This document shows positions 13,386 through 27,300 of a DNA stretch of 64,000 nucleotides, piece after piece; the stretch's first letter is position 1, and each line of letters begins with the position of its first letter. A model generated the notes under the pieces. It did not search any database. It was not told where the DNA came from and worked only from the letters and a program-made list of their open reading frames with translations. Source of the DNA: Taudactylus pleione (Eukaryota; Chordata; Amphibia; Anura; Myobatrachidae). A program made the position numbers and the translations under genes. The DNA lies in assembly GCA_031769625.1 (NCBI GenBank), contig JAUIMM010001257.1:62001-126000 (forward strand), given 5' to 3'.

Positions 13386-15321
13386 TAGCAAATGTTTTTT
13401 AAGGTTTACTGAAAGTTTTAAGCCAAATTTGGGGATTTTTGAAGAAAAAAATTTTTGGCCGATTTTTAAGGTCCGGGGCTTACAGAATTTTTCATACGGG
13501 TAAATTTATTTCTGGAGAGTTCTGAGTCAAAATTAAGCACCAAAATCAACTTCTGTCACCGTAGCAAATCTTTTTTAAGGTTTACTGAAAGTTTTAAGCC
13601 GAATTTGGGGATTATTGAAGAAAAAAATTTTTGGTTGATTTTTAAGGTCCGGGGCTTACAGAATTTTTCATACGGGTAAATTTATTTCTGGAGAGTTCTG
13701 TGTCAAAATTAAGCACCAAAATCAACTTCTGTCACCGTAGCAAATCTTTTTTACGGTTTACTGAAAGTTTTAAGCCGAATTTGGGGTTTTTTGAAGAAAA
13801 ACATTTTTGGCCAATTTTTAAGGTCCGGGGCTTACAGAATTTTGCATATGGGTAAATGTAATTCTGGAGAGTTCTGTGTCAAAATTAAGCACCAATATCA
13901 ACTTCTGTCACCACAGCAAATGTTTTTTTAATGTTTATTGAAAGTTTTTAGCCAAATTTGGGGATTTTTGAAGAAAAACATTTTTGGCTGATTTTTAAGG
14001 TCCGGGGCTTACAGAATTTTCCATACGGGTAAATTTAATTCTGGAGAGTTCTGTGTCAAAATTAAGCACCAAAATCAACTTCTGTCACTGCAGCAAATGT
14101 TTTTTAAGGTTTACTGAAAGTTTTAAGCCGAATTTGGGGATTTTTGAAGAAAAAAATTTTTGCCCGATTTTTAAGGTCCGGGGCTTACAGAATTTTTCAT
14201 ACGGTCAAATTTATTTCTGGAGAGTTCTGAGTCAAAATTAAGCACCAAAATCAACTTCTGTCACCACAGCAAATCTTTTTTAAAGTTTACTGAAAGTTTT
14301 AAGCCGAATTTGGGGATTTTTGAAGAAAAAAATTTTGGGCCGATTTTTAAGGTCCGGGGCTTACAGAATTTTCCATATGGGTAAATTTATTTCTGGAGAG
14401 TTCTGTGTCAAAATTAAGCACCAAAATCAACTTCTGTCACCGCAGCAAATGTTTTTTAAGGTTTACTGAAAGTTTTAAGCCGAATTTGGGGATTTTTGAA
14501 GAAAAAAATTTTTGGCCGATTTTTAAGGTCCGGGGCTTACAGAATTTTTCATACGGTCAAATTTATTTCTGGAGAGTTCTGAGTCAAAATTAAGCACCAA
14601 AATCAACTTCTGTCACCACAGCAAATCTTTTTTAAGGTTTACTGAAAGTTTTAAGCCGAATTTGGGGATTTTTGAAGAAAAAAATTTTTGGCCGATTTTA
14701 AAGGTCCGGGGCTTACAGAATTTTTCATACGGGTAAATTTATTTCTGGAGAGTTCTGTGTCAAAATTAAGCACCAAAATCAACTTCTGTCACCACAGCAA
14801 ATGTTTTTTAATGTTTATTGAAAGTTTTTAGCCGAATTTGGGGATTTTTGAAGAAAAACATTTTTTGCTGATTTTTAAGGTCCAGGGCTTACAGAATTTT
14901 CCATACGGATAAATTTATTTCTGGAGAGTTCTGTGTCAAAATTAAGCACCAAAATCAACTTCTGTCACCATAGCAAATCTTTTTTAAGGTTTACTGAAAG
15001 TTTTAAGCCGAATTTGGGTTTTTTTGAAGAAAAAAATTTTAGGCCAATTTTTAAGGTCCGGGGCTTACAGAATTTTCCATATGGGTAAATGTATTTCTGG
15101 AGAGTTCTGTGTCAAAATTAAGCACCAAAATCAACTTCTGTCACCACAGCAAATGTTTTTTAATGTTTATTGAAAGTTTTAAGCTGAATTTGGGGATTTT
15201 TGAAGAAAAAAATTTTTGGCTGATTTTTAAGGTCCGGAGCTTACAGAAATTTCCATACGGGTAAATTTATTTCTGGAGAGTTCTGTGTCAAAATTAAGCA
15301 CCAAAATCAACTTCTGTCACC

Positions 15322-18300
15322 GCAGCACATGTTTTTTAAGGTTGACTGAAAGTTTTAAGCCGAATTTGGGGATTTTTGAAGAAAAAAATGTTTGGCCGAT
15401 TTTTAAGGTCCGGGGCTTACAGAATTTTTCATACGGGTAAATTTATTTCTGGAGAGTTCTGAGTCAAAATTAAGCACCAAAATCAACTTCTGTCACCGTA
15501 GCAAATCTTTTTTAAGGTTTACTGAAAGTTTTAAGCCGAATTTGGGGATTATTGAAGAAAAAAATTTTTGGTTGATTTTTAAGGTCCGGGGCTTACAGAA
15601 TTTTTCATACGGGTAAATTTATTTCTGGAGAGTTCTGTGTCAAAATTAAGCACCAAAATCAACTTCTGTCACCGTAGCAAATCTTTTTTACGGTTTACTG
15701 AAAGTTTTAAGCCGAATTTGGGGTTTTTTGAAGAAAAAAATTTTTGGCCAATTTTTAATGTCCGGGGTTTACAGAATTTTGCATATGTGTAAATGTAATT
15801 CTGGAGAGTTCTGTGTCAAAATTAAGCACCAAAATCAACTTCTGTCACCGCAGCACATGTTTTTTAAGGTTTACTGAAAGTTTTAAGCCGAATTTGGGGA
15901 TTTTTGAAGAAAAAAATTTTTGGCCGATTTTTAAGGTCCGGGGCTTACAGAATTTTTCATACGGTCAAATTTATTTCTGGAGAGTTCCGAGGCAAAATTA
16001 AGCACCAAAATCAACTTCTGTCACCACAGCAAATGTTTTTTAATGTTTATAGAAAGTTTTTAGCCGAATTTGGGGATTTTTGAAGAAAAAAATTTTTTGC
16101 TTATTTTTAAGGTCCGGGGCTGACAGAATTTTCCATATGGATAAATTTATTTCTGGAGAGTTCTGTGTCAAAATTAAGCACCAAAATCATCTTCTGTCAC
16201 AACAGCAAATGTTTTTTAAGGTTTACTGAAAGTTTTAAGCCGAATTTGGGGATTTTTGAAGTTAAAAATTTTTGGCCGATTTTTAAGGTCCGGGGCTTAC
16301 AGAATTTTTCATACGGGTAAATTTCTTTCTGGAGAGTTCTGAGTCAAAATTAAGCACCAAAATCAACTTCTGTCACCATAGCAAATCTTTTTTAAGGTTT
16401 ACTGAAAGTTTTAAGCCGAATTTGGGGATTTTTGAAGAAAACAATTTTTGGTTGATTTATAAGGTCCGGGGCTTACAGAATTTTTCATACGGATAAATTT
16501 ATTTCTGGAGAGTTCTGTGTCAAAATTAAGCACCAAAATCAACTTCTGTCACCACAGCAAATGTAATTTTAATGTTTATTGAAAGTTTTTAGCCGAATTT
16601 GGGGATTTTTGAAGAAAAAAATTTGGGGACGATTTTTAAGGTCCGGGGCTTACAAAATTTCCCTATGGGTAAATTTATTTCTGGAGAGTTCTGTGTCAAC
16701 ATTAAGCACCAAAATCAACTTCTGTCACCGCATCAAATGTTTTTTAAGGTTTACTGAAAGTTTTAAGCCGAATTTGGGGATTTTTGAAGAAAAAAATTTT
16801 TGGCCGATTTTTAAGGTCCGGGGCTTACAGAATTTTTCATATGGTCAAATTTATTTCTGGAGAGTTCTGAGTCAAAATTAAGCACCAAAATCAACTTCTG
16901 TCACCACAGCAAATGTTTTTTAATGTTTATTAAAAGTTTTTAGCCGAATTTGGGGATTTTTGAAGAAAAACATTTTTTGCTGATTTTTAAGGTCCGGGGC
17001 TTACAGAATTTTCCATACGGATAAATTTATTTCTGGAGAGTTCTGTGTCAAAATTAAGCACCAAAATCAACTTCTGTCACCATAGCAAATCTTTTTTAAG
17101 GTTTACTGAAAGTTTTAAGCCGAATTTGGGGTTTTTTGAAGAAAAAAATTTTAGGCCAATTTTTAAGGTCCGGGGCTTACAGAATTTTCCATATGGGTAA
17201 ATGTATTTCTGGAGAGTTCTGTGTCAAAATTAAGCACCAAAATCAACTTCTGTCACCACAGCAAATGTTTTTTAATGTTTATTGAAAGTTTTAAGCCGAA
17301 TTTGGGGATTTTTGAAGAAAAAAATTTTTGGGTGATTTTTAATGTCCGGAGCTTACAGAAATTTACATACGGGTAAATTTATTTCTGGAGAGTTCTGTGT
17401 CAAAATTAAGCACCAAAATCAACTTATGTCACCGCAGCAAATCTTTTTTAAGGTTTACTGAAAGTTTTAAGACGAATTTTTGGATTATTGAAGAAAAAAA
17501 ATTTTGGCTGATTTTTAAGGTCCGGGGCTTACAGAATTTTTCATACGGGTAAATTTATTTCTGGAGAGTTCTGTGTCAAAATTAAGCACCAAAATCAACT
17601 TCTGTCACCACAGCAAATGTTTTTTAATGTTTATAGAAAGTTTTTAGCCGAATTTGGGGATTTTTGAAGAAAAAAAAATTTTGCTGATTTTTAAGGTCCA
17701 GGGCTTACAGAATTCTCCATACGGATAAATTTATTTCTGGAGAGTTCTGTGTCAAAATTAAGCACCAAAATCAACTTCTGTCACCACAGCAAATGTTTTT
17801 TAATGTTTATTAAAAGTTTTTAGCCGAATTTGGGGATTTTTGAAGAAAAACATTTTTTGCTGATTTTTAAGGTCCGGGGCTTACAGAATTTTCCATACGG
17901 ATAAATTTATTTCTGGAGAGTTCTGTGTCAAAATTAAGCACCAAAATCAACTTCTGTCACCATAGCAAATCTTTTTTAAGGTTTACTGAAAGTTTTAAGC
18001 CGATTTTGGGGTTTTTTGAAGAAAAAATTTTTTTGCCAATTTTTAATGTCCGGGGCTTACAGAATTTTGCATATGGGTAAATGTAATTCTGGAGAGTTCT
18101 GTGTCAAAATTAAGCACCAAAATCAACTTCTGTCACCACAGCAAATGTATTTTTAATGTTTATTGAAAGTTTTTAGCCGAATTTGGGGATTTTTGAAGAA
18201 AAACATTTTTGGCTGATTTTTAAGGTCCAGGGCTTACAGAATTTTCCATACGGATAAATTTATTTCTGGAGAGTTCTGTGTCAAAATTAAGCACCAAAAT

Positions 18301-21170
18301 CAACTTCTGTCACCATAGCAAATCTTTTTTAAGGTTTACTGAAAGTTTTAAGCCGAATTTGAGTTTTTTTGAAGAAAAAAATTTTAGGCCAATTTTTAAG
18401 GTCCGGGGCTTACAGAATTTTCCATATGGGTAAATGTATTTCTGGAGAGTTCTGTGTCAAAATTAAGCACCAAAATCAACTTCTGTCACCACAGCACATG
18501 TTTTTTAATGTTTATTGAAAGTTTTAAGCTGAATTTGGGGATTTTTGAAGAAAAAAATTTTTGGCTGATTTTTAAGGTCCGGGGCTTACAGAATTTTTCA
18601 TACGGGTAAATTTATTTCTGGAGAGTTCTGAGTCAAAATTAAGCACCAAAATCAACTTCTGTCACCGTAGCAAATCTTTTTTAAGGTTTACTGAAAGTTT
18701 TAAGCCGAATTTGGGGATTATTGAAGAAAAAAATTTTTGGTTGATTTTTAAGGTCCGGGGCTTACAGAATTTTTCATACGGGTAAATTTATTTCTGGAGA
18801 GTTCTGTGTCAAAATTAAGCACCAAAATCAACTTCTGTCACCGTAGCAAATCTTTTTTACGGTTTACTGAAAGTTTTAAGCCGAATTTGGGGTTTTTTGA
18901 AGAAAAAAATTTTTGGCCAATTTTTAATGTCCGGGGTTTACAGAATTTTGCATATGTGTAAATGTAATTCTGGAGAGTTCTGTGTCAAAATTAAGCACCA
19001 AAATCAACTTCTGTCACCGCAGCACATGTTTTTTAAGGTTTACTGAAAGTTTTAAGCCGAATTTGGGGATTTTTGAAGAAAAAAATTTTTGGCCGATTTT
19101 TAAGGTCCGGGGCTTACAGAATTTTTCATACGGTCAAATTTATTTCTGGAGAGTTCCGAGGCAAAATTAAGCACCAAAATCAACTTCTGTCACCACAGCA
19201 AATGTTTTTTAATGTTTATAGAAAGTTTTTAGCCGAATTTGGGGATTTTTGAAGAAAAAAATGTTTTGCTTATTTTTAAGGTCCGGGGCTTACAGAATTT
19301 TCCATATGGATAAATTTATTTCTGGAGAGTTCTGTGTCAAAATTAAGCACCAAAATCATCTTCTGTCACAACAGCAAATGTTTTTTAAGGTTTACTGAAA
19401 GTTTTAAGCCGAATTTGGGGATTTTTGAAGAAAAAAATTTTTGACCGATTTTTAAGGTCCGGGGCTTACAGAATTTTTCATACGGGTAAATTTATTTCTG
19501 GAGAGTTCTGAGTCAAAATTAAGCACCAAAATCAACTTCTGTCACCATAGCAAATCTTTTTTAAGGTTTACTGAAAGTTTTAAGCCGAATTTGGGGATTT
19601 TTGAAGAAAACAATTTTTGGTTGATTTTTAAGGTCTGGGGCTTACAGAATTTTTCATACGGATAAATTTATTTCTGGAGAGTTCTGTGTCAAAATTAAGC
19701 ACCAAAATCAACTTCTGTCACCACAGCAAATGTATTTTTAATGTTTATTGAAAGTTTTTAGCCGAATTTGGGGATTTTTGAAGAAAAAAATTTGGGGCCG
19801 ATTTTTAAGGTCCGGGGCTTACAAAATTTCCATATGGGTAAATTTATTTCTGGAGAGTTCTGTGTCAACATTAAGCACCAAAATCAACTTCTGTCACCGC
19901 ATCAAATGTTTTTTAAGGTTTACTGAAAGTTTTAAGCCGAATTTGGGGATTTTTGAAGAAAAAAATTTTTGGCCGATTTTTAAGGTCCGGGGCTTACAGA
20001 ATTTTTCATATGGTCAAATTTATTTCTGGAGAGTTCTGAGTCAAAATTAAGCACCAAAATCAACTTCTGTCACCACAGCAAATGTTTTTTAATGTTTATT
20101 AAAAGTTTTTAGCCGAATTTGGGGATTTTTGAAGAAAAACATTTTTTGCTGATTTTTAAGGTCCGGGGCTTACAGAATTTTCCATACGGATAAATTTATT
20201 TCTGGAGAGTTCTGTGTCAAAATTAAGCACCAAAATCAACTTCTGTCACCATAGCAAATCTTTTTTAAGGTTTACTGAAAGTTTTAAGCCGAATTTGGGG
20301 TTTTTTGAAGAAAAAAATTTTAGGCCAATTTTTAAGGTCCGGGGCTTACAGAATTTTCCATACGGATAAATTTATTTCTGGAGAGTTCTGTGTCAAAATT
20401 AAGCACCAAAATCAACTTCTGTCACCACAGCAAATGTTTTTTAATGTTTATTGAAAGTTTTAAGCCGAATTTGGGGATTTTTGAAGAAAAAAATTTTTGG
20501 GTGATTTTTAATGTCCGGAGCTTACAGAAATTTCCATACGGGTAAATTTATTTCTGGAGAGTTCTGTGTCAAAATTAAGCACCAAAATCAACTTCTGTCA
20601 CCGCAGCAAATCTTTTTTAAGGTTTACTGAAAGTTTTAAGACGAATTTTTGGATTATTGAAGAAAAAAATTTTTGGCTGATTTTTAAGGTCCGGGGCTTA
20701 CAGAATTTTTCATACGGGTAAATTTATTTCTGGAGAGTTCTGTGTCAAAATTAAGCACCAAAATCAACTTCTGTCACCACAGCAAATGTTTTTTAATGTT
20801 TATAGAAAGTTTTTAGCCGAATTTGGGGATTTTTGAAGAAAAAAAAATTTTGCTGATTTTTAAGGTCCAGGGCTTACAGAATTTTCCATACGGATAAATT
20901 TATTTCTGGAGAGTTCTGTGTCAAAATTAAGCACCAAAATCAACTTCTGTCACCACAGCAAATGTTTTTTAATGTTTATTAAAAGTTTTTAGCCGAATTT
21001 GGGGATTTTTGAAGAAAAACATTTTTTGCTGATTTTTAAGGTCCGGGGCTTACAGAATTTTCCATACGGATAAATTTATTTCTGGAGAGTTCTGTGTCAA
21101 AATTAAGCACCAAAATCAACTTCTGTCACCATAGCAAATCTTTTTTAAGGTTTACTGAAAGTTTTAAGCC
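15322..21170. repeat. 18-monomer higher-order repeat (3,169 bp), nearly two copies
   Basis: Markers recur at an offset of 3,169 bp: ATTATTGAAG at about 15,549 and 18,718, the CCGAGGC variant near 15,987 and 19,156, a CAACATTAAGC variant near 16,697 and 19,866, and GACGAATTTTTGG near 17,471 and 20,640. Copy 1 runs from about 15,490 to 18,0xx. The second copy departs from it where 18,001 reads CGATTTTGGGG and 21,170 reads CGAATTTGGGG, followed by different hinges. Small indels near 16,660 and 19,825 shift the frame in both copies. Confidence 0.85.
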
Positions 21171-23940
21171 GAATTTGGGGTTTTTTGAAGAAAAAAATTT
21201 TAGGCCAATTTTTAAGGTCCGGGGCTTACAGAATTTTCCATATGGGTAAATGTATTTCTGGAGAGTTCTGTGTCAAAATTAAGCACCAAAATCAACTTCT
21301 GTCACCACAGCAAATGTTTTTTAATGTTTATTGAAAGTTTTAAGCCGAATTTGGGGATTTTTGAAGAAAAAATTTTTTGGGTGATTTTTAAGGTCCGGAG
21401 CCTACAGAAATTTCCATACGGGTAAATTTATTTCTGGAGAGTTCTGTGTCAAAATTAAGCACCAAAATCAACTTCTGTCACCGCAGCAAATCTTTTTTAA
21501 GGTTTACTGAAAGTTTTAAGCCGAATTTTTGGATTATTGAAGAAAAAAATTTTTGGCTGATTTTTAAGGTCCGGGGCATACAGAATTTTTCATATGGGTA
21601 AATTTATTTCTGGAGAGTTCTGTGTCAAAATTAAGCACCAAAATCAACTTCTGTCACCGTAGCAAATCTTTTTTACGGTTTACTGAAAGTTTTAAGCCGA
21701 ATTTGGGGTTTTTTGAAGAAAAAAATTTTTTGCCAATTTTTAATGTCCGGGGCTTACAGAATTTTGCATATGGGTAAATGTAATTCTGGAGAGTTCTGTG
21801 TCAAAATTAAGCACCAAAATCAACTTCTGTCACCACAGCAAATGTATTTTTAATGTTTATTGAAAGTTTTTAGCCGAATTTGGGGATTTTTGAAGAAAAA
21901 CATTTTTGGCTGATTTTTAAGGTCCGGGGCTTACAGAATTTTCCATACGGATAAATTTATTTCTGGAGAGTTCTGTGTCAAAATTAAGCACCAAAATCAA
22001 CTTCTGTCACCACAGCAAATCTTTTTTAAGGTTTACCGAAAGTTTTAAGCCGAATTTGGGGATTTTTGAAGAAAACAATTTTTGGCCGATTTTTAAGGTC
22101 CGGGGCTTACAGAATTTTTCATATGGGTAAATTTATTTCTGGAGAGTTCTGTGTCAAAATTAAGCACCAAAATCAACTTCTGTCACCGTAGCAAATGTTT
22201 TTTAAGGTTTACTGAAAGTTTTAAGCCGAATTTGGGGTTTTTTGAAGAAAAAAATTTTAGGCCAATTTTTAAGGTCCGGGGCTTACAGAATTTTCCATAT
22301 GGGTAAATGTATTTCTGGAGAGTTCTGTGTCAAAATTAAGCACCAAAATCAACTTCTGTCACCACAGCAAATGTTTTTTAATGTTTATTGAAAGTTTTAA
22401 GCCGAATTTGGGGATTTTTGAAGAAAAAAATTTTTGGGTGATTTTTAAGGTCCGGAGCTTACAGAAATTTCCATACGGGTAAATTTATTTCTGGAGAGTT
22501 CTGTGTCAAAATTAAGCACCAAAATCAACTTCTGTCACCGCAGCAAATCTTTTTTAAGGTTTACTGAAAGTTTTAAGCCGAATTTTTGGATTATTGAAGA
22601 AAAAATTTTTTGGCTGATTTTTAAGGTCCGGGGCATACAGAATTTTTCATATGGGTAAATTTATTTCTGGAGAGTTCTGTGTCAAAATTAAGCACCAAAA
22701 TCAACTTCTGTCACCGTAGCAAATCTTTTTTACGGTTTACTGAAAGTTTTAAGCCGAATTTGGGGTTTTTTGAAGAAAAATTTTTTTTGCCAATTTTTAA
22801 TGTGCGGGGCTTACAGAATTTTGCATATGGGTAAATGTAATTCTGGAGAGTTCTGTGTCAAAATTAAGCACCAAAATCAACTTCTGTCACCACAGCAAAT
22901 GTATTTTTAATGTTTATTGAAATTTTTTAGCCGAATTTGGGGATTTTTGAAGAAAAACATTTTTGGCTGATTTTTAAGGTCCGGGGCTTACAGAATTTTC
23001 CATACGGATAAATTTATTTCTGGAGAGTTCTGTGTCAAAATTAAGCACCAAAATCAACTTCTGTCACCACAGCAAATCTTTTTTAAGGTTTACCGAAAGT
23101 TTTAAGCCGAATTTGGGGATTTTTGAAGAAAACAATTTTTGGCCGATTTTTAAGGTCCGGGGCTTACAGAATTTTTCATATGGGTAAATTTATTTCTGGA
23201 GAGTTCTGTGTCAAAATTAAGCACCAAAATCAACTTCTGTCACCGTAGCAAATCTTTTTTACGGTTTACTGAAAGTTTTAAGCCGAATTTGGGGTTTTTT
23301 GAAGAAAAATTTTTTTTGCCAATTTTTAATGTCCGGGGCTTACAGAATTTTGCATATGGGTAAATGTAATTCTGGAGAGTTCTGTGTCAAAATTAAGCAC
23401 CAAAATCAACTTCTGTCACCACAGCAAATGTATTTTTAATGTTTATTGAAAGTTTTTAGCCGAATTTGGGGATTTTTGAAGAAAAACATTTTTGGCTGAT
23501 TTTTAAGGTCCGGGGCTTACAGAATTTTCCATACGGATAAATTTATTTCTGGAGAGTTCTGTGTCAAAATTAAGCACCAAAATCAACTTCTGTCACCACA
23601 GCAAATCTTTTTTAAGGTTTACCGAAAGTTTTAAGCCGAATTTGGGGATTTTTGAAGAAAACAATTTTTGGCCGATTTTTAAGGTCCGGGGCTTACAGAA
23701 TTTTTCATATGGGTAAATTTATTTCTGGAGAGTTCTGTGTCAAAATTAAGCACCAAAATCAACTTCTGTCACCGTAGCAAATGTTTTTTAAGGTTTACTG
23801 AAAGTTTTAAGCCGAATTTGGGGTTTTTTGAAGAAAAAAATTTTAGGCCAATTTTTAAGGTCCGGGGCTTACAGAATTTTCCATATGGGTAAATGTATTT
23901 CTGGAGAGTTCTGTGTCAAAATTAAGCACCAAAATCAACT
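21171..23940. repeat. 6-monomer repeat (1,057 bp) with 3-monomer expansion
   Basis: The rare GGGGCATACAG variant occurs at about 21,573 and 22,630, and the TTTTAGGCC hinge at about 21,198 and 22,255, both 1,057 bp apart. The next TTTTAGGCC is 1,586 bp on, near 23,841, because an inner 3-monomer block is doubled (next entry). Confidence 0.85.
22720..23775. repeat. Tandem 3-monomer duplication (529 bp period)
   Basis: A three-monomer series is present twice at an offset of 529 bp: a TTTTTTTTGCC hinge unit, a GTATTTTTAATG unit, and a TTTACCGAAAG unit with an AAAACAATTTTT hinge. The hinge unit falls near 22,781 and 23,310, and the ACCGAAAG unit near 23,093 and 23,622. Boundaries are approximate. 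A private G replaces C in the AATGTGCGG at 22,799 of the first copy. Confidence 0.83.
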
Positions 23941-24355
23941 TCTGTCACCACAGCAAATCTTTTTTAAGGTTTACTGAAAGTTTTAAGCCGAATTTGGGGA
24001 TTTTTGAAGAAAAAAATTTTTGGCCGATTTTAAAGGTCCGGGGCTTACAGAATTTTTCATACGGGTAAATTTATTTCTGGAGAGTTCTGTGTCAAAATTA
24101 AGCACCAAAATCAACTTCTGTCACCACAGCAAATGTTTTTTAATGTTTATTGAAAGTTTTTAGCCGAATTTGGGGATTTTTGAAGAAAAACATTTTTTGC
24201 TGATTTTTAAGGTCCAGGGCTTACAGAATTTTCCATACGGATAAATTTATTTCTGGAGAGTTCTGTGTCAAAATTAAGCACCAAAATCAACTTCTGTCAC
24301 CGTAGCAAATCTTTTTTATGGTTTACTGAAAGTTTTAAGCCGAATTTGGGGTTTT
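23941..24355. repeat. Linking monomers between HOR domains
   Basis: These are ordinary monomers that fit neither neighbouring period. The first two resemble the pair at about 6,693-7,040: both have GCCGATTTTAAAGG followed by an AAAAACATTTTTTGCTG hinge with CCAGGG. The last is a private TTTTATGGTTTACTG unit near 24,313. No other content is visible. Confidence 0.7.
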
Positions 24356-27300
24356 TTGAAGAAAAAAATTTTTGGCCAATTTTTAATGTCCGGGGCTTAC
24401 AGAATTTTGCATATGTGTAAATGTAATTCTGGAGAGTTCTGTGTCAAAATTAAGCACCAAAATCAATTTCTGTCACCACAGCAAATGTATTTTTAATGTT
24501 TATTGAAAGTTTTTAGCCGAATTTGGGGATTTTTGAAGAAAAACATTTTTGGCTGATTTTTAATGTCCGGGGCTTACAGAATTTTCCATACGGATAAATT
24601 TATTTCTGGAGAGTTCTGTGTCAAAATTAAGCACCAAAATCAACTTCTGTCACCGTAGCAAATGTTTTTTAAGGTTTACTGAAAGTTTTAAGCCGAATTT
24701 GGGGATTTTTGAAGAAAAAAATTTTTGGCCGATTTTTAAGGTCCGGGGCTTACAGAATTTTTCATACGGTCAAATTTATTTCTGGAGAGTTCCGAGGCAA
24801 AATGAAGCACCAAAATCAACTTCTGTCACCATAGCAAATGTTTTTTAATGTTTATAGAAAGTTTTTAGCCGAATTTGGGGATTTTTGAAGAAAAAAATTT
24901 TTTGCTTATTTTTAAGGTCCGGGGCTTACAGAATTTTCCATATGGATAAATTTATTTCTGGAGAGTTCTGTGTCAAAATTAAGCACCAAAATCATCTTCT
25001 GTCACAACAGCAAATGTTTTTTAAGGTTTACTGAAAGTTTTAAGCCGAATTTGGGGATTTTTGAAGAAAAAAATTTTTGGCCGATTTTTAAGGTCCGGGG
25101 CTTACAGAATTTTTCATACGGGTAAATTTCTTTCTGGAGAGTTCTGAGTCAAAATGAAGCACCAAAATCAACTTCTGTCACCGTAGCAAATCTTTTTTAA
25201 GGTTTACTGAAAGTTTTAAGCCGAATTTGGGGATTTTTGAAGAAAACAATTTTTGGCCGATTTTTAAGGTCCGGGGCTTACAGAATTTTTCATACGGGTA
25301 AATTTATTTCTGGAGAGTTCTGTGTCAAAATTAAGCACCAAAATCAACTTCTGTCACCGTAGCAAATGTTTTTTAAGGTTTACTGAAAGTTTTAAGCCGA
25401 ATTTGGGGATTTTTGAAGAAAAAAATTTTTGCCCGATTTTTAAGGTCCGGGGCTTACAGACTTTTTCATACGGGTAAATTTATTTCTGGAGAGTTCTGAG
25501 TCAAAATTAAGCACCAAAATCAACTTCTGTCACCGTAGCAAAACTTTTTAAAGGTTTACTGAAAGTTTTAAGCCGAATTTGGGGTTTTTTGAAGAAAACA
25601 TTTTTGGCCAATTTTTAAGGTCCGGGGCTTACAGAATTTTGCATATGGGTAAATGTAATTCTGGAGAGTTCTGTGTCAAAATTAAGCACCAAAATCAACT
25701 TCTGTCACCACAGCAAATGTTTTTTTAATGTTTATTGAAAGTTTTTAGCCGAATTTGGGGATTTTTGAAGAAAAAAATTTTTGGCCGATTTTTAAGGTTC
25801 GGGGCTTACAGAATTTTTCATACGGTCAAATTTATTTCTGGAGAGTTCTGAGTCAAAATTAAGCACCAAAATCAACTTCTGTCACCACAGCAAATCTTTT
25901 TTAAAGTTTACTGAAAGTTTTAAGCCGAATTTGGGGATTTTTGAAGAAAAAAATTTTTGGCCAATTTTTAATGTCCGGGGCTTACAGAATTTTGCATATG
26001 TGTAAATGTAATTCTGGAGAGTTCTGTGTCAAAATTAAGCACCAAAATCAATTTCTGTCACCACAGCAAATGTATTTTTAATGTTTATTGAAAGTTTTTA
26101 GCCGAATTTGGGGATTTTTGAAGAAAAACATTTTTGGCTGATTTTTAATGTCCGGGGCTTACAGAATTTTCCATACGGATAAATTTATTTCTGGAGAGTT
26201 CTGTGTCAAAATTAAGCACCAAAATCAACTTCTGTCACCGTAGCAAATGTTTTTTAAGGTTTACTGAAAGTTTTAAGCCGAATTTGGGGATTTTTGAAGA
26301 AAAAAATTTTTGGCCGATTTTTAAGGTCCGGGGCTTACAGAATTTTTCATACGGTCAAATTTATTTCTGGAGAGTTCCGAGGCAAAATGAAGCACCAAAA
26401 TCAACTTCTGTCACCATAGCAAATGTTTTTTAATGTTTATAGAAAGTTTTTAGCCGAATTTGGGGATTTTTGAAGAAAAAAATTTTTTGCTTATTTTTAA
26501 GGTCCGGGGCTTACAGAATTTTCCATATGGATAAATTTATTTCTGGAGAGTTCTGTGTCAAAATTAAGCACCAAAATCATCTTCTGTCACAACAGCAAAT
26601 GTTTTTTAAGGTTTACTGAAAGTTTTAAGCCGAATTTGGGGATTTTTGAAGAAAAAAATTTTTGGCCGATTTTTAAGGTCCGGGGCTTACAGAATTTTTC
26701 ATACGGGTAAATTTCTTTCTGGAGAGTTCTGAGTCAAAATGAAGCACCAAAATCAACTTCTGTCACCGTAGCAAATCTTTTTTAAGGTTTACTGAAAGTT
26801 TTAAGCCGAATTTGGGGATTTTTGAAGAAAACAATTTTTGGCCGATTTTTAAGGTCCGGGGCTTACAGAATTTTTCATACGGGTAAATTTATTTCTGGAG
26901 AGTTCTGTGTCAAAATTAAGCACCAAAATCAACTTCTGTCACCGTAGCAAATGTTTTTTAAGGTTTACTGAAAGTTTTAAGCCGAATTTGGGGATTTTTG
27001 AAGAAAAAAATTTTTGCCCGATTTTTAAGGTCCGGGGCTTACAGACTTTTTCATACGGGTAAATTTATTTCTGGAGAGTTCTGAGTCAAAATTAAGCACC
27101 AAAATCAACTTCTGTCACCGTAGCAAAACTTTTTAAAGGTTTACTGAAAGTTTTAAGCCGAATTTGGGGTTTTTTGAAGAAAACATTTTTGGCCAATTTT
27201 TAAGGTCCGGGGCTTACAGAATTTTGCATATGGGTAAATGTAATTCTGGAGAGTTCTGTGTCAAAATTAAGCACCAAAATCAACTTCTGTCACCACAGCA

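Larger units (their letters stand above)
7401..15321. repeat. 42-monomer higher-order repeat, copy 2 (with 3 extra monomers)
   Basis: It repeats positions 1-7,395 nearly base for base. The offset is 7,400 until about 12,330 and 7,926 after 12,858. The change comes from a 3-monomer tandem duplication less two single-base deletions, one in the G-run near 11,848 (compare 4,448) and one in the G-run near 12,378 (compare 4,979). Similarity to copy 1 stops at about 15,321, where the text changes to CGCAGCACATG. Confidence 0.9.

Noticed and set aside
16579..16881. 100-codon frame, also at 19,748-20,050, the longest in the window
   Set aside because: It begins at TTG and spans two monomers because small indels near the CTTACAAAATTTCC region change the frame. 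It is a by-product of monomer length variation.
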